A DNA stretch of 64,000 nt, from positions 372,001 to 436,000 of the forward strand of contig JACKKF010000002.1 of the NCBI GenBank assembly GCA_020637555.1. The letters run 5' to 3'. Both the position numbers and the translations under genes were made by a program. This document shows positions 35,401-43,121 of the stretch, in pieces. The DNA is from Rhodobacter sp. (lineage in GTDB: Bacteria > Pseudomonadota > Alphaproteobacteria > Rhodobacterales > Rhodobacteraceae). The notes beneath the pieces were generated by a model. That model saw only the letters and a list, made by a program, of their open reading frames with translations, did no database searches and was not told the DNA's origin. Position 1 is the first letter of the stretch. The number at the start of each line of letters is the position of its first letter.

Positions 35401-36060
35401 ATGTTCGCAGTCCTCAAGACCGGCGGCAAGCAATACCGCGTCCAGACGGGCGACGTGCTGCGCGTCGAACGCCTGGCGGCTGACGCCGGCGAAACCGTGC
35501 AATTCAACGACGTTCTCATGCTGGGTGGCGATACGACCGTGGTCGGCGCGCCTCTGGTTGCCGGCGCGGCCGTTCAGGCCCAGGTGATCGACCAGATCAA
35601 GGGCGAGAAGGTCATCCATTTCGTCAAGCGCCGCCGCAAGCACAGCTCGCAGCGCACCAAGGGCCACCGCCAGCTGCTGACGCTGCTGCGCGTGACCGAG
35701 ATCCTGCCGACCGGCGCGGAAACCTCGGGCGTGAAGGCCGCGATCGGGTCGGGGTCGGTCTCGGCCGCCGCGGTTGCCGCTGTCGTGGCTGCGGCCCCTG
35801 CCGCCGCCGAGGGCGTGCGCCCGGCAAACCTGCTCACGCAGGCCCGTGACGGCAAGGCCGACGATCTGAAGAAGATCTCGGGCGTGGGTCCGAAACTGGA
35901 AGGCCTGCTGCACGACAACGGCGTGTTCCACTTCGACCAGATCGCCGCCTGGAACGCCGAGGAAATCGCCTATATGGATGATCAGCTGTCGTTCAAGGGC
36001 CGCATCGCCCGTGACAACTGGATCGAACAGGCCGCCGCTCTGGCCAGCGCGAAGGAGTAA
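35401..36060 (+). CDS. rplU: Ribosomal protein L21 with a C-terminal helix-hairpin-helix extension
   Basis: 219 residues instead of about 103. The N-terminal L21 core is normal: MFAVLKTGGKQYRVQTGDVL, FVKRRRKHSSQRTKGHRQ and LTLLRVTEI. After an Ala/Val-rich linker (about residues 118-155) a C-terminal domain follows: DDLKKISGVGPKLEGLL HDNGV (a helix-hairpin-helix-like GVGP motif), FDQIAAWNAEEIAYMDDQL and RIARDNWIEQAAALASA. The same extension is known from Rhodobacteraceae L21 and is related to the C-terminal part of some NuoE proteins. rpmA follows after 6 bp. Confidence 0.95.
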   Translation: MFAVLKTGGKQYRVQTGDVLRVERLAADAGETVQFNDVLMLGGDTTVVGAPLVAGAAVQAQVIDQIKGEKVIHFVKRRRKHSSQRTKGHRQLLTLLRVTEILPTGAETSGVKAAIGSGSVSAAAVAAVVAAAPAAAEGVRPANLLTQARDGKADDLKKISGVGPKLEGLLHDNGVFHFDQIAAWNAEEIAYMDDQLSFKGRIARDNWIEQAAALASAKE

Positions 36061-36066
36061 TCACTC

Positions 36067-36336
36067 ATGGCACACAAAAAAGCAGGCGGTTCGTCCCGGA
36101 ACGGGCGCGATTCGGCCGGTCGCCGCCTTGGCGTGAAGATCTACGGTGGCCAGGAAGCCATCGCCGGCAACATCATCGTGCGTCAGCGCGGCACCAAGCA
36201 CTGGCCGGGCGCCGGTGTCGGGATGGGCAAGGATCATACCCTGTTCGCCCTGACCGATGGCCGCGTGACTTTCAGCAAGGGCCTGAAAGGCCGCAGCTTC
36301 GTGTCGATCCTCCCGCCGGCCGAGGCCGCCGAGTAA
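36067..36336 (+). CDS. rpmA: Ribosomal protein L27
   Basis: 89 residues. N-terminal MAHKKAGGSSRNGRDSAGRR contains the segment that reaches the peptidyl transferase centre, followed by LGVKIYGGQEAIAGNIIVRQ and GMGKDHTLFALTDGRV. Length and sequence match L27. It follows rplU by 6 bp and is followed by a terminator, so rplU-rpmA is a discrete ribosomal operon. No N-terminal cleavage extension (as in firmicutes) is present. Confidence 0.97.
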   Translation: MAHKKAGGSSRNGRDSAGRRLGVKIYGGQEAIAGNIIVRQRGTKHWPGAGVGMGKDHTLFALTDGRVTFSKGLKGRSFVSILPPAEAAE

Positions 36337-36365
36337 CACCAAGGATTTACACTTGATCGTTACAC

Positions 36366-36400
36366 GGGGGCCGACAGGAGACTGTCGGCCCCTTCTCTTT
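36366..36400 (+). terminator. Intrinsic terminator after rpmA
   Basis: A GC-rich stem GGGGCCGACAG (36367-36377), a short loop and CTGTCGGCCCC (36382-36392) is followed by TTCTCTTT (36393-36400). It lies between rpmA and the acetyltransferase gene and should end the ribosomal protein transcript. Confidence 0.85.
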
Positions 36401-36442
36401 GCGCCGCCCCGTATCCCCCGGGCGGCAGGTTCAGGACGCAAG

Positions 36443-36994
36443 ATGATGACGCCCCTCGCCAGTGCCAGTCCCCGGTTCCAGCCCGTGATCGAGGGCGAGA
36501 CCCTGCTGCTGCGTCCCTTGCGCCGCCAGGATGCGGATCTGCTGGCGCTTTATGTGGCCGACCGCCGCGTGGCCGAGGGCACGCGCTCGATCCCGCATCC
36601 CTTGCCGCGAGGCACCGCCGATCGGTTCATTGCCGACGCGCAGGCCGAGACCCGGGATGAAGATGTCTGGGCCATCGACGGCACTCCGCAGGGATCGGCC
36701 AGCCTTCTGGGGGTCGTCTCGCTCAAGGCGCTGGACCGGCGGCAAAGCCAGATCGGCTACTGGGTCGCGCCGGCGTTCTGGCATGGCGGTATCGCCTCGG
36801 CGGCGGTCAAGGCGGTTCTGGACGTGAACCCGCACGCAAATGCCACGGTGTTCGCTGAGGTGTTTCAGGACAACCCCGTGTCGGCCCGGCTGCTCACCCA
36901 TGCCGGTTTCGAATACATCGGCGACGCCGAGGCCTGGTCGGTCGCCCGCGGCCAGGCGGTGCCGACCTGGACCTATCTGCGCAAGATGCCGTAA
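36443..36994 (+). CDS. GNAT family N-acetyltransferase (RimJ/RimL-like)
   Basis: 183 residues. The layout is that of GNAT acetyltransferases acting on protein N-termini or small molecules (RimJ/RimL-like): LLLRPLRRQDADLLALYV, GVVSLKALDRRQSQIGYWV, and the acetyl-CoA-binding stretch ending FWHGGIASAAVKAVLDV with NPVSARLLTHAGFEYIGDAE. Two tandem ATG codons (36443 and 36446) are available. It lies between the ribosomal protein pair and obgE, a common position. The substrate is unknown. Confidence 0.88.
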   Translation: MMTPLASASPRFQPVIEGETLLLRPLRRQDADLLALYVADRRVAEGTRSIPHPLPRGTADRFIADAQAETRDEDVWAIDGTPQGSASLLGVVSLKALDRRQSQIGYWVAPAFWHGGIASAAVKAVLDVNPHANATVFAEVFQDNPVSARLLTHAGFEYIGDAEAWSVARGQAVPTWTYLRKMP

Positions 36995-37085
36995 CCCCGC
37001 ACGCGACCGGCTGTCCGGCATCGCACCTTGAACCAAAACGCCGCACGGGCTATCGCAAGACGCCAGCGCCAATCGGAACCCCGCC

Positions 37086-38120
37086 ATGAAATTCCTCGAT
37101 CTCGCCAAGGTCACCATTCGCTCGGGCTCGGGCGGCGCGGGTTGCACCAGCTTCCGGCGCGAAAAATTCATCGAATTCGGCGGACCCGATGGCGGTGACG
37201 GCGGCTGCGGCGGCGATGTCTGGGTGGAATGCGTGCCCGCGCTGAACACCTTGATCGATTTTCGCTATCAGCAGCATTTCTTTGCCGGCAACGGGCGGCC
37301 CGGAATGGGCAAGCAGCGCACCGGCAAGGATGGCGATGACATCGTGCTGAAAGTGCCCGCCGGGACCGAGATCCTCGACGATGACGGCGAAACCGTGATC
37401 GCCGACCTGACCGAGGTCGGGCAACGGATCCAGTTGGCCAAGGGCGGAAATGGCGGGTGGGGCAACCTCAGGTTCAAGACCTCGACCAACCAGTCCCCGC
37501 GCAAGGCGAACCCCGGGCAAGAGGGGGTCGAGCGCGAGATCTGGCTCAGGCTGAAGCTGATCGCGGACGCGGGGCTGGCGGGGCTGCCCAATGCCGGAAA
37601 GTCGACCTTCCTGGCGGCGACCTCGAACGCGCGCCCGAAGATCGCGGATTATCCGTTTACCACGCTGCACCCCAATCTGGGCGTGGTCGGCATCGATCAG
37701 CGCGAGTTCGTGCTGGCCGATATCCCGGGCCTGATCGAGGGCGCCAGCGAGGGGCGGGGACTGGGCGACCAGTTCCTGGGCCATATCGAACGCTGCGCGG
37801 TGCTGTTGCACCTGATCGACGGCACATCCGAGGACGTGGCCGAGGATTTCCGCACCATCGACCGCGAACTGGCGCTTTACAGCGAGATCGTGCACGAGAA
37901 ACCCCGCGTGGTGGGCCTGAACAAGGCGGACGCGCTGACGGAGGACGAGATCGCCGAAAAGCGCGCCGCGCTCGAGGAGGCCTCGGGCGGGCGGGTCTAT
38001 GTGCTGTCGGCGGCAACCGGCAAGGGCGTGACCGAGGTGTTGCGCGCGCTCTGGGGCGAGATTTCGGCGCAGCGCGAAGACGCCGCGCGAGACGAGGACG
38101 ATACATCGTGGCAACCCTGA
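37086..38120 (+). CDS. obgE: Obg/CgtA family GTPase
   Basis: 344 residues. Ribosome-associated essential GTPase acting in 50S assembly and the stress response. The N-terminal glycine-rich Obg fold spans about residues 1-155 (SGSGGAGCTSFRREKFIEFG, GGDGGCGGDVWVE). The G domain contains GLPNAGKSTFLAATSNARPK (G1), DYPFTTLHPNLG (G2), DIPGLIEGA (G3), NKAD (G4) and SAATG (G5). The C-terminal acidic tail is short. It is followed by proB with a 13-bp overlap. All motifs are intact. Confidence 0.96.
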   Translation: MKFLDLAKVTIRSGSGGAGCTSFRREKFIEFGGPDGGDGGCGGDVWVECVPALNTLIDFRYQQHFFAGNGRPGMGKQRTGKDGDDIVLKVPAGTEILDDDGETVIADLTEVGQRIQLAKGGNGGWGNLRFKTSTNQSPRKANPGQEGVEREIWLRLKLIADAGLAGLPNAGKSTFLAATSNARPKIADYPFTTLHPNLGVVGIDQREFVLADIPGLIEGASEGRGLGDQFLGHIERCAVLLHLIDGTSEDVAEDFRTIDRELALYSEIVHEKPRVVGLNKADALTEDEIAEKRAALEEASGGRVYVLSAATGKGVTEVLRALWGEISAQREDAARDEDDTSWQP

Positions 38121-39238
38121 GCGCGTCTCCCGCGCGGCTGTCCCTGGCCCAGGCGCGGCGGTTGGTGATCAAGATCGGCTCGGCCCTGCTGGTCGATGCG
38201 GCCTCGGGCGCGCTGAAATCCGACTGGCTGCGCGCCCTGGCCGAGGACGTGGCCCAGGCCAAGGCGCGGGGCGCCGATGTGGTGCTGGTGTCGTCGGGGT
38301 CGATCGCGCTGGGGCGCCGGGTTCTGAACCTGCCCAAGGGCGAGCTGGCGCTGGAACAGTCGCAGGCCGCCGCCGCCGTTGGCCAGATCCGCCTGGCGCG
38401 CGCCTATGAGGAGGCGCTGGGTCCGCACGGGATCACCACGGCGCAGGTTCTTGTCACGCTCGAGGATACCGAGGACCGCCGCCGCTATCTGAACACCCGG
38501 GCCACGATGGAAACGCTGCTGGCGCTTGGCGTGGTGCCCATCGTCAATGAAAACGACACCGTCGCCACCGACGAGATCCGCTACGGCGACAACGACCGGC
38601 TTGCCGCGCAGGTGGCGATCACCATCGGCGCCGATCAACTGGCGCTGCTTTCGGATGTGGACGGGCTGTATACCGGCAACCCCCATACCGACCCGGCGGC
38701 GCGCCGGCTGGATTTCGTGGCCGATGTCACGCCCGAGATCGAGGCGATGGCCGGCGATCCGGTCTCGGGCCTGTCGAAAGGCGGCATGAAGACCAAGATC
38801 ATGGCCGCGCGCACCGCGACGCATGGCGGCTGCGCCATGGTGATCGCCGCCGGCAGCCCGCTGCGGCCCCTGACCGCCATCGAAACGGGCGCGCCCTGCA
38901 CCTGGTTCGCGGCGATGGGCGATCCGCAGGCGGCCCGCAAACGCTGGATCGCGGCGATGAAGCCACGCGGCGTGCTGCGCGTGGACGCCGGCGCGGCGGC
39001 GGCGCTGGGGCAGGGCAAGTCGCTGCTGCCCGCTGGCGTCGTGGGCGTGGACGGTCGCTTCGGTCGCGGCGAACCGGTCACGATCGAGGGGCCGTCGGGC
39101 GCCGTCGCGATGGGTCTGGTGCGCTATTCGGCCGACGAGGCGCGGCTGATCCAGGGGCACCGGTCCGATGCGCTGGCCGATATCCTGGGGTATCCGGGAC
39201 GCGGTGCGCTGGTGCACCGCGACGACATGGTCTTGTAG
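38108..39238 (+). CDS. proB: Glutamate 5-kinase
   Basis: 376 residues, starting at GTG (38108). It phosphorylates glutamate in proline synthesis. The amino-acid kinase domain shows VIKIGSALLVDAASG, VLVSSGSIALGRR, PIVNENDTVATDEI, DNDRLAAQVA, and GGMKTKIMAARTA. A C-terminal PUA domain (about 285-365) contains GVLRVDAGAAAALGQGKSLL. The gene overlaps obgE by 13 bp. proA follows after a 103-bp interval that holds the interspersed repeat described separately. Confidence 0.96.
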   Translation: MATLSASPARLSLAQARRLVIKIGSALLVDAASGALKSDWLRALAEDVAQAKARGADVVLVSSGSIALGRRVLNLPKGELALEQSQAAAAVGQIRLARAYEEALGPHGITTAQVLVTLEDTEDRRRYLNTRATMETLLALGVVPIVNENDTVATDEIRYGDNDRLAAQVAITIGADQLALLSDVDGLYTGNPHTDPAARRLDFVADVTPEIEAMAGDPVSGLSKGGMKTKIMAARTATHGGCAMVIAAGSPLRPLTAIETGAPCTWFAAMGDPQAARKRWIAAMKPRGVLRVDAGAAAALGQGKSLLPAGVVGVDGRFGRGEPVTIEGPSGAVAMGLVRYSADEARLIQGHRSDALADILGYPGRGALVHRDDMVL

Positions 39239-39239
39239 C

Positions 39240-39330
39240 AAGGCGGGGGGCCAGCCCCCCGCACCCCCCGCCAAAGGGGGTTTTCCACCCCCTTTGGATT
39301 CCCCCGAGGATATTTGGGGCACAAAGAGGA
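39240..39330 (+). repeat. Interspersed hairpin element, copy 1 (between proB and proA)
   Basis: A GC-rich element of about 90 bp directly after the proB stop. It holds GGGGGG-CCAG-CCCCCC (39245-39260), then a perfect 10-bp stem CCAAAGGGGG/CCCCCTTTGG (39271-39297) with the loop TTTTCCA, then CCCCCGAGGATATTT and GGCACAAAGA. A second copy is at 56621-56710 in reverse orientation, with the same loop and the same downstream GAGGATATTT. Both lie between a stop codon and the next gene. The element may be a REP-like mobile or terminator/processing sequence. Confidence 0.85.
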
Positions 39331-39341
39331 AAGGGTTCACG

Positions 39342-40598
39342 ATGGACGATGGCCTGACGATGATGGACCGGCTCGGGTCGGCGGCACGCGCGGCCGCGGC
39401 GGAGCTGGCCTTTGCCAGCCCGGCGGCCAAGACCCGCGCCCTTGAAGCCGCGGCCGACGCGGTTCTGGCGGGACAGGCCGCAATCCTGGAGGCCAACGCC
39501 CGGGATCTGGCGTTCGGTCGCGAGAAGGGGTTGAGCCCGTCCATGATGGACCGGCTGACGCTGGACGATGCGCGCATCGCGGGGATTGTCGCGGGGTTGC
39601 GCGCGATCGCCGCCCAGCCCGATCCCGTGGGGGCGGTGATCGCCGAATGGGACATGCCCTCGGGGTTGAACATCCGGCGCGTTCGCACGCCGCTGGGGGT
39701 TATCGGCGTGATCTATGAAAGCCGGCCCAATGTCACCGCCGATGCCGCCGCGCTGTGCCTCAAGTCGGGCAACGCGGTCATCCTGAGGGGGGGATCGGAA
39801 AGCTATCATTCGTCGATGGCGCTGCTTCAGTGCATGGTCGTCGGGCTCAAGGCCGCCGACCTGCCCGAGGCCGCGATCCAGATGGTGCCGACCCGCGACC
39901 GGGCCGCCGTGACCGAGATGCTTCGCGCGGTTGAACATATCGACGTGATCGTGCCCCGGGGCGGCAAGGGCCTGGTCGGGCTGGTTCAGGCCGAGGCCCG
40001 CGTGCCGGTGTTCGCCCATCTCGAAGGGATCTGCCACGTCTATGCCGACGCCGATGCCGACCTGGACAAGGCCCGGCGCGTCGTTCTGAACGCCAAGACC
40101 CGTCGCACCGGCATCTGCGGCGCGGCCGAAACGCTGCTGATCGACCGGGCCTTTTTCGCCCGTCACGGCGCGATCCTGGTCGAGGATCTGGTCAAGGCCG
40201 GCGTCGAGGTGCGCACCGAGGGGGAGTTGCTGGACGTCCCCGGCACGGTTCAGGCGACGCCCGACGATTTCGGCCGCGAGTTTCTGGACATGATCATCGC
40301 CGCGCGACTGGTTGACGGCGTGGACGGTGCCATTGCCCATATCCGCCGTCACGGCAGCCAGCACACGGAATCGATCCTGACCGAAAACGATGCCACCGCG
40401 CAGCGGTTCTTCGACCGGCTCGATTCGGCGATCCTGATGCAGAATGCCTCGACCCAGTTCGCGGATGGGGGCGAGTTCGGCATGGGCGCCGAGATCGGCA
40501 TCGCCACCGGCAAGCTGCATGCGCGCGGGCCCGTCGGTGCCGAGCAACTGACCAGTTTCAAATATCTGGTCAAGGGCGACGGCACGGTCAGAGGGTGA
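39342..40598 (+). CDS. proA: Glutamate-5-semialdehyde dehydrogenase (gamma-glutamyl phosphate reductase)
   Basis: 418 residues. Reduces gamma-glutamyl phosphate to the semialdehyde for proline synthesis. Aldehyde-dehydrogenase-fold motifs: GVIGVIYESRPNVTADAAAL, LKSGNAVILRGGSESYHSS, the catalytic Cys in TRRTGICGAAETLLID, and the C-terminal NASTQFADGGEFGMGAEIGI. Length is normal. It follows the repeat element after proB. The coding end overlaps the convergent chpT gene by 11 bp (40588-40598). Confidence 0.96.
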   Translation: MDDGLTMMDRLGSAARAAAAELAFASPAAKTRALEAAADAVLAGQAAILEANARDLAFGREKGLSPSMMDRLTLDDARIAGIVAGLRAIAAQPDPVGAVIAEWDMPSGLNIRRVRTPLGVIGVIYESRPNVTADAAALCLKSGNAVILRGGSESYHSSMALLQCMVVGLKAADLPEAAIQMVPTRDRAAVTEMLRAVEHIDVIVPRGGKGLVGLVQAEARVPVFAHLEGICHVYADADADLDKARRVVLNAKTRRTGICGAAETLLIDRAFFARHGAILVEDLVKAGVEVRTEGELLDVPGTVQATPDDFGREFLDMIIAARLVDGVDGAIAHIRRHGSQHTESILTENDATAQRFFDRLDSAILMQNASTQFADGGEFGMGAEIGIATGKLHARGPVGAEQLTSFKYLVKGDGTVRG

Positions 40599-41166
40599 TC
40601 GACACGCAGGTCTCGGCGGTCGTCACGGTGACCGGGCCGGTGGCTGCCAGCAGGGCGAAATGGACACGGTTCGGCGCCAGCGGGTCGGGCATCGCCCCCT
40701 GCGCCAGACCGTGCCACAGCTCGGCGTCCAGGCGCAGACGTGGCGCGGTTGCGGTGATGCGCTGGTCGGTCACCGCGATCTGCCCCCCCCAGGCCAGGGC
40801 GGATTCGGCACAGAGCACCGCCAGGGCCAGCCTCTTGGCCCGGACGCGGGGCAGGGTGGGCGGCAACGCGGTGGTCACGCTCAGGCGCCCGCCCAGCGAC
40901 GCCAGCGCCTGCGCCAGTTCCGTGTCGCGCAGCATCTGGTCGGGGCTGGCAGCGCCAAAGGCCACCCGGAACAGGCGCACCCGGGCCTGGGCGGCCGCGA
41001 CGGCCTCGGCGATCAGGGCCAGTTCCGGCGAGTCAGGGGCCACCATCTGCAACAGTTCGACCCCGTTGCCGATGGCCCCCAGCGGACTGACCAGATCGTG
41101 ACACAATCGGGACCCCACCAGTGCGGCGAGGTCGGGGGTGACACGGGCATTGGCTGGGTCCATCAT
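40588..41166 (-). CDS. chpT: ChpT-type histidine phosphotransferase
   Basis: 192 residues. ChpT relays phosphate from CckA to CtrA in the alphaproteobacterial cell-cycle/motility phosphorelay. The conserved phospho-accepting histidine lies in LVGSRLCHDLVSPLGAIGNG (about residue 24). The helical hairpin continues VELLQMVAPDSPELALIAEA, and a degenerate ATPase-like second domain follows. No kinase motif (ATP lid, G boxes) is present. The start is one of two adjacent methionines at 41166/41163. It is convergent with proA and divergent from the DUF3553 gene. Confidence 0.9.
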   Translation of the reverse strand: MMDPANARVTPDLAALVGSRLCHDLVSPLGAIGNGVELLQMVAPDSPELALIAEAVAAAQARVRLFRVAFGAASPDQMLRDTELAQALASLGGRLSVTTALPPTLPRVRAKRLALAVLCAESALAWGGQIAVTDQRITATAPRLRLDAELWHGLAQGAMPDPLAPNRVHFALLAATGPVTVTTAETCVSITL

Positions 41167-41191
41167 GGTCCCCTCTGAAAGGACGATACCC

Positions 41192-41365
41192 ATGGCAAAC
41201 CTGCTGGAACCGGGCCTGTTCGTGCGCCACCCCGCGCAGCCGGACTGGGGGCTTGGTCAGGTGCAATCGGTGGTCGGACCGCGCGTGACGGTGAATTTCG
41301 AAGAGGCCGGGAAAGTCGTGGTCGATACACGGGTGGTCGATCTCGAATGGGTGCCCAGGGCGTAG
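41192..41365 (+). CDS. DUF3553 domain protein
   Basis: 57 residues: MANLLEPGLFVRHPAQPDWG, then LGQVQSVVGPRVTVNFEEAG and KVVVDTRVVDLEWVPRA. It has an SH3-like/CarD-like barrel pattern common in DUF3553 proteins; some DUF3553 domains occur in DNA repair helicases. A Shine-Dalgarno AAAGGA precedes the ATG. It is divergent from chpT. Function is unknown. Confidence 0.83.
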   Translation: MANLLEPGLFVRHPAQPDWGLGQVQSVVGPRVTVNFEEAGKVVVDTRVVDLEWVPRA

Positions 41366-41470
41366 CGCGCATTGCGCGATCGCAAGCGTAAGACGCAACC
41401 AAAGCGCGAGTCAACACACGTTGCCAAGGGTGCGGCAATGGCCTAAGCCAAGGGCCTGGGGAAACGCGCC

Positions 41471-42268
41471 ATGACAGACATTCGACCCGACCGGACCCGA
41501 CCGCATCTCGAAACCCGCCTGGCCCGCGACGACATCGACCTGATGGCCGCGCAACGCCTGCGCTATGAGGTGTTCGTCGAGGAACTGGGCGCGCGCTGCG
41601 ACGGAGCGGATCACGCCGCGCGGCTGGAGCGCGACGCGCTGGACCCCGAGTTCGACCACCTGCTGCTGATCGACCCGGCCGTGGACCCCGCCAGTCTGTC
41701 GCATGTGGTCGGGGTCTATCGGTTGCTGCCCCAGGACCGTGCGGAAACGCTGGGCCGGTTCTATTCCGATAGCGAATACGATCTGTCGGTGCTGCGCCGG
41801 TCCGGTCGCAAGCTGGTGGAACTGGGCCGGTCCTGCGTGCACCCCGCTCATCGCAAGGGCGCGGCGATGCTGCACCTTTGGAATGCGCTGGCCGAGTATG
41901 TGCTGGATCGCGGGATCGAGGTGATGTTCGGCGTCGCCTCGTTCCATGGCACCCGGGTCGAGGACCACGCGCTGGCGCTGAGCTGGCTCTATGCCCACCA
42001 TCGCGCGCCGTCCGCCCTGCGCGTCACCGCCCGTCCCGGGGGGGCGCGGCGCATGGACCTGATCGACCCGGCCACCCTGGACAAGGCGACGGCGATGGCG
42101 GCGATACCGCCCCTGATCCGGGCCTATCTGCGACTGGGCGGTCATGTCGGCGACGGCGCCTATGTCGACGAGGATTTCAACACCACGGATGTGTGCCTGA
42201 TCATGGACACCTCCACCATGTCCGAGCGTGCCGTTGACTTCTACACCCGAAAAACGCCCCGCGTCTGA
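41471..42268 (+). CDS. olsB: L-ornithine N-acyltransferase OlsB
   Basis: 265 residues. Transfers a 3-hydroxyacyl group from acyl-ACP to ornithine to form lyso-ornithine lipid. The OlsB/N-acyl amino acid synthase layout is visible: MAAQRLRYEVFVEELGARCD, LVELGRSCVHPAHRKGAAML, EVMFGVASFHGTRVED and IPPLIRAYLRLGGHVGDGAY. It is followed by olsA, with a 41-bp overlap. A related gene with the same C-terminal block lies at 63049-63837. Ornithine lipids replace phospholipids under phosphate limitation in Rhodobacteraceae. Confidence 0.93.
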   Translation: MTDIRPDRTRPHLETRLARDDIDLMAAQRLRYEVFVEELGARCDGADHAARLERDALDPEFDHLLLIDPAVDPASLSHVVGVYRLLPQDRAETLGRFYSDSEYDLSVLRRSGRKLVELGRSCVHPAHRKGAAMLHLWNALAEYVLDRGIEVMFGVASFHGTRVEDHALALSWLYAHHRAPSALRVTARPGGARRMDLIDPATLDKATAMAAIPPLIRAYLRLGGHVGDGAYVDEDFNTTDVCLIMDTSTMSERAVDFYTRKTPRV

Positions 42269-43121
42269 CCCCACCTGGGTTTCGCCCGAGGGCGAGGCCC
42301 CCGAGGTGGCCATCGGCCTGGCCGGCGGGCTGATGCTGGCCTGGCGGCTTCCGGTGCTGGCCGTTGTGGTCTTTGGCGGCCTGATCGTCCATCTGATATT
42401 GCGCCTGTTCGAACGGCCGGCGTTCGGCTTGCGGCGGCCGGTCACCCCCTTTGTCACCCAAGGAGTCTGCAAGACCGCGCTGGCCGTGATCGGCCTGCCG
42501 CTGGGCGTCACGGGGCGGCCCATGACCGGGCGCGGCGCTGTGGTCGCGAACCATGTCAGCTGGCTGGACATCTTTGTCCTGAATGCCCCGCAGCGGGTGT
42601 ATTTCGTGTCCAAGTCCGAGGTCGCCGGCTGGCCCGGGATCGGTTGGCTGGCCCGCGCGACCGGGACGGTGTTCATCCGTCGCGATGCGCGCGACGCCCG
42701 CCTGCAAAAAGAGGTGTTCGAGGCGCGCCTCAGGGCCGGACATCACCTGTGTTTCTTTCCCGAAGGGACAAATTCCGACGGCGTTCGGCTGTTGCCGTTC
42801 AAACCGACCCTCTTCGCGGCCTTTTTCGCGGATGGCCTGGGCGAGATCCTGTCCATTCAGCCGGTATCGCTGATCTATCACGCGCCGCGCGGTCAGGACG
42901 AACGTTTCTACAGCTGGTTCGGCGCGCTCGGCTTTGGTGCCCATCTGCTGCGCGTCCTGGCGCAGCGTCGGCAGGGGCGGGTGGACCTGGTGTTCCACAC
43001 GCCGATCGCCATCGCCGACACCACGGGCCGCAAGGACCTGGCGCGCCGCTGCGAAGCCGAGGTGCGCGCGGCCCTGGTCGCCCGCCTGCCGGCGACCGTC
43101 TGGCGGGACCCGGTGTCCTAG
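42228..43121 (+). CDS. olsA: Lyso-ornithine lipid O-acyltransferase OlsA
   Basis: 297 residues, GTG start. PlsC-type acyltransferase that adds the second fatty acyl chain to lyso-ornithine lipid. A hydrophobic N-terminus (LAVVVFGGLIVHLILRL) precedes the HX4D motif NHVSWLDIFVLNAP and the FPEGTNSDGVRLLPFK motif. The membrane-bound enzyme completes the ornithine-lipid pathway with OlsB. It overlaps olsB by 41 bp. It converges with the large histidine kinase gene; the ends overlap by 4 bp (43118-43121). A general 1-acyl-glycerol-3-phosphate activity is possible, but the context supports OlsA. Confidence 0.9.
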   Translation: MPLTSTPEKRPASDPTWVSPEGEAPEVAIGLAGGLMLAWRLPVLAVVVFGGLIVHLILRLFERPAFGLRRPVTPFVTQGVCKTALAVIGLPLGVTGRPMTGRGAVVANHVSWLDIFVLNAPQRVYFVSKSEVAGWPGIGWLARATGTVFIRRDARDARLQKEVFEARLRAGHHLCFFPEGTNSDGVRLLPFKPTLFAAFFADGLGEILSIQPVSLIYHAPRGQDERFYSWFGALGFGAHLLRVLAQRRQGRVDLVFHTPIAIADTTGRKDLARRCEAEVRAALVARLPATVWRDPVS

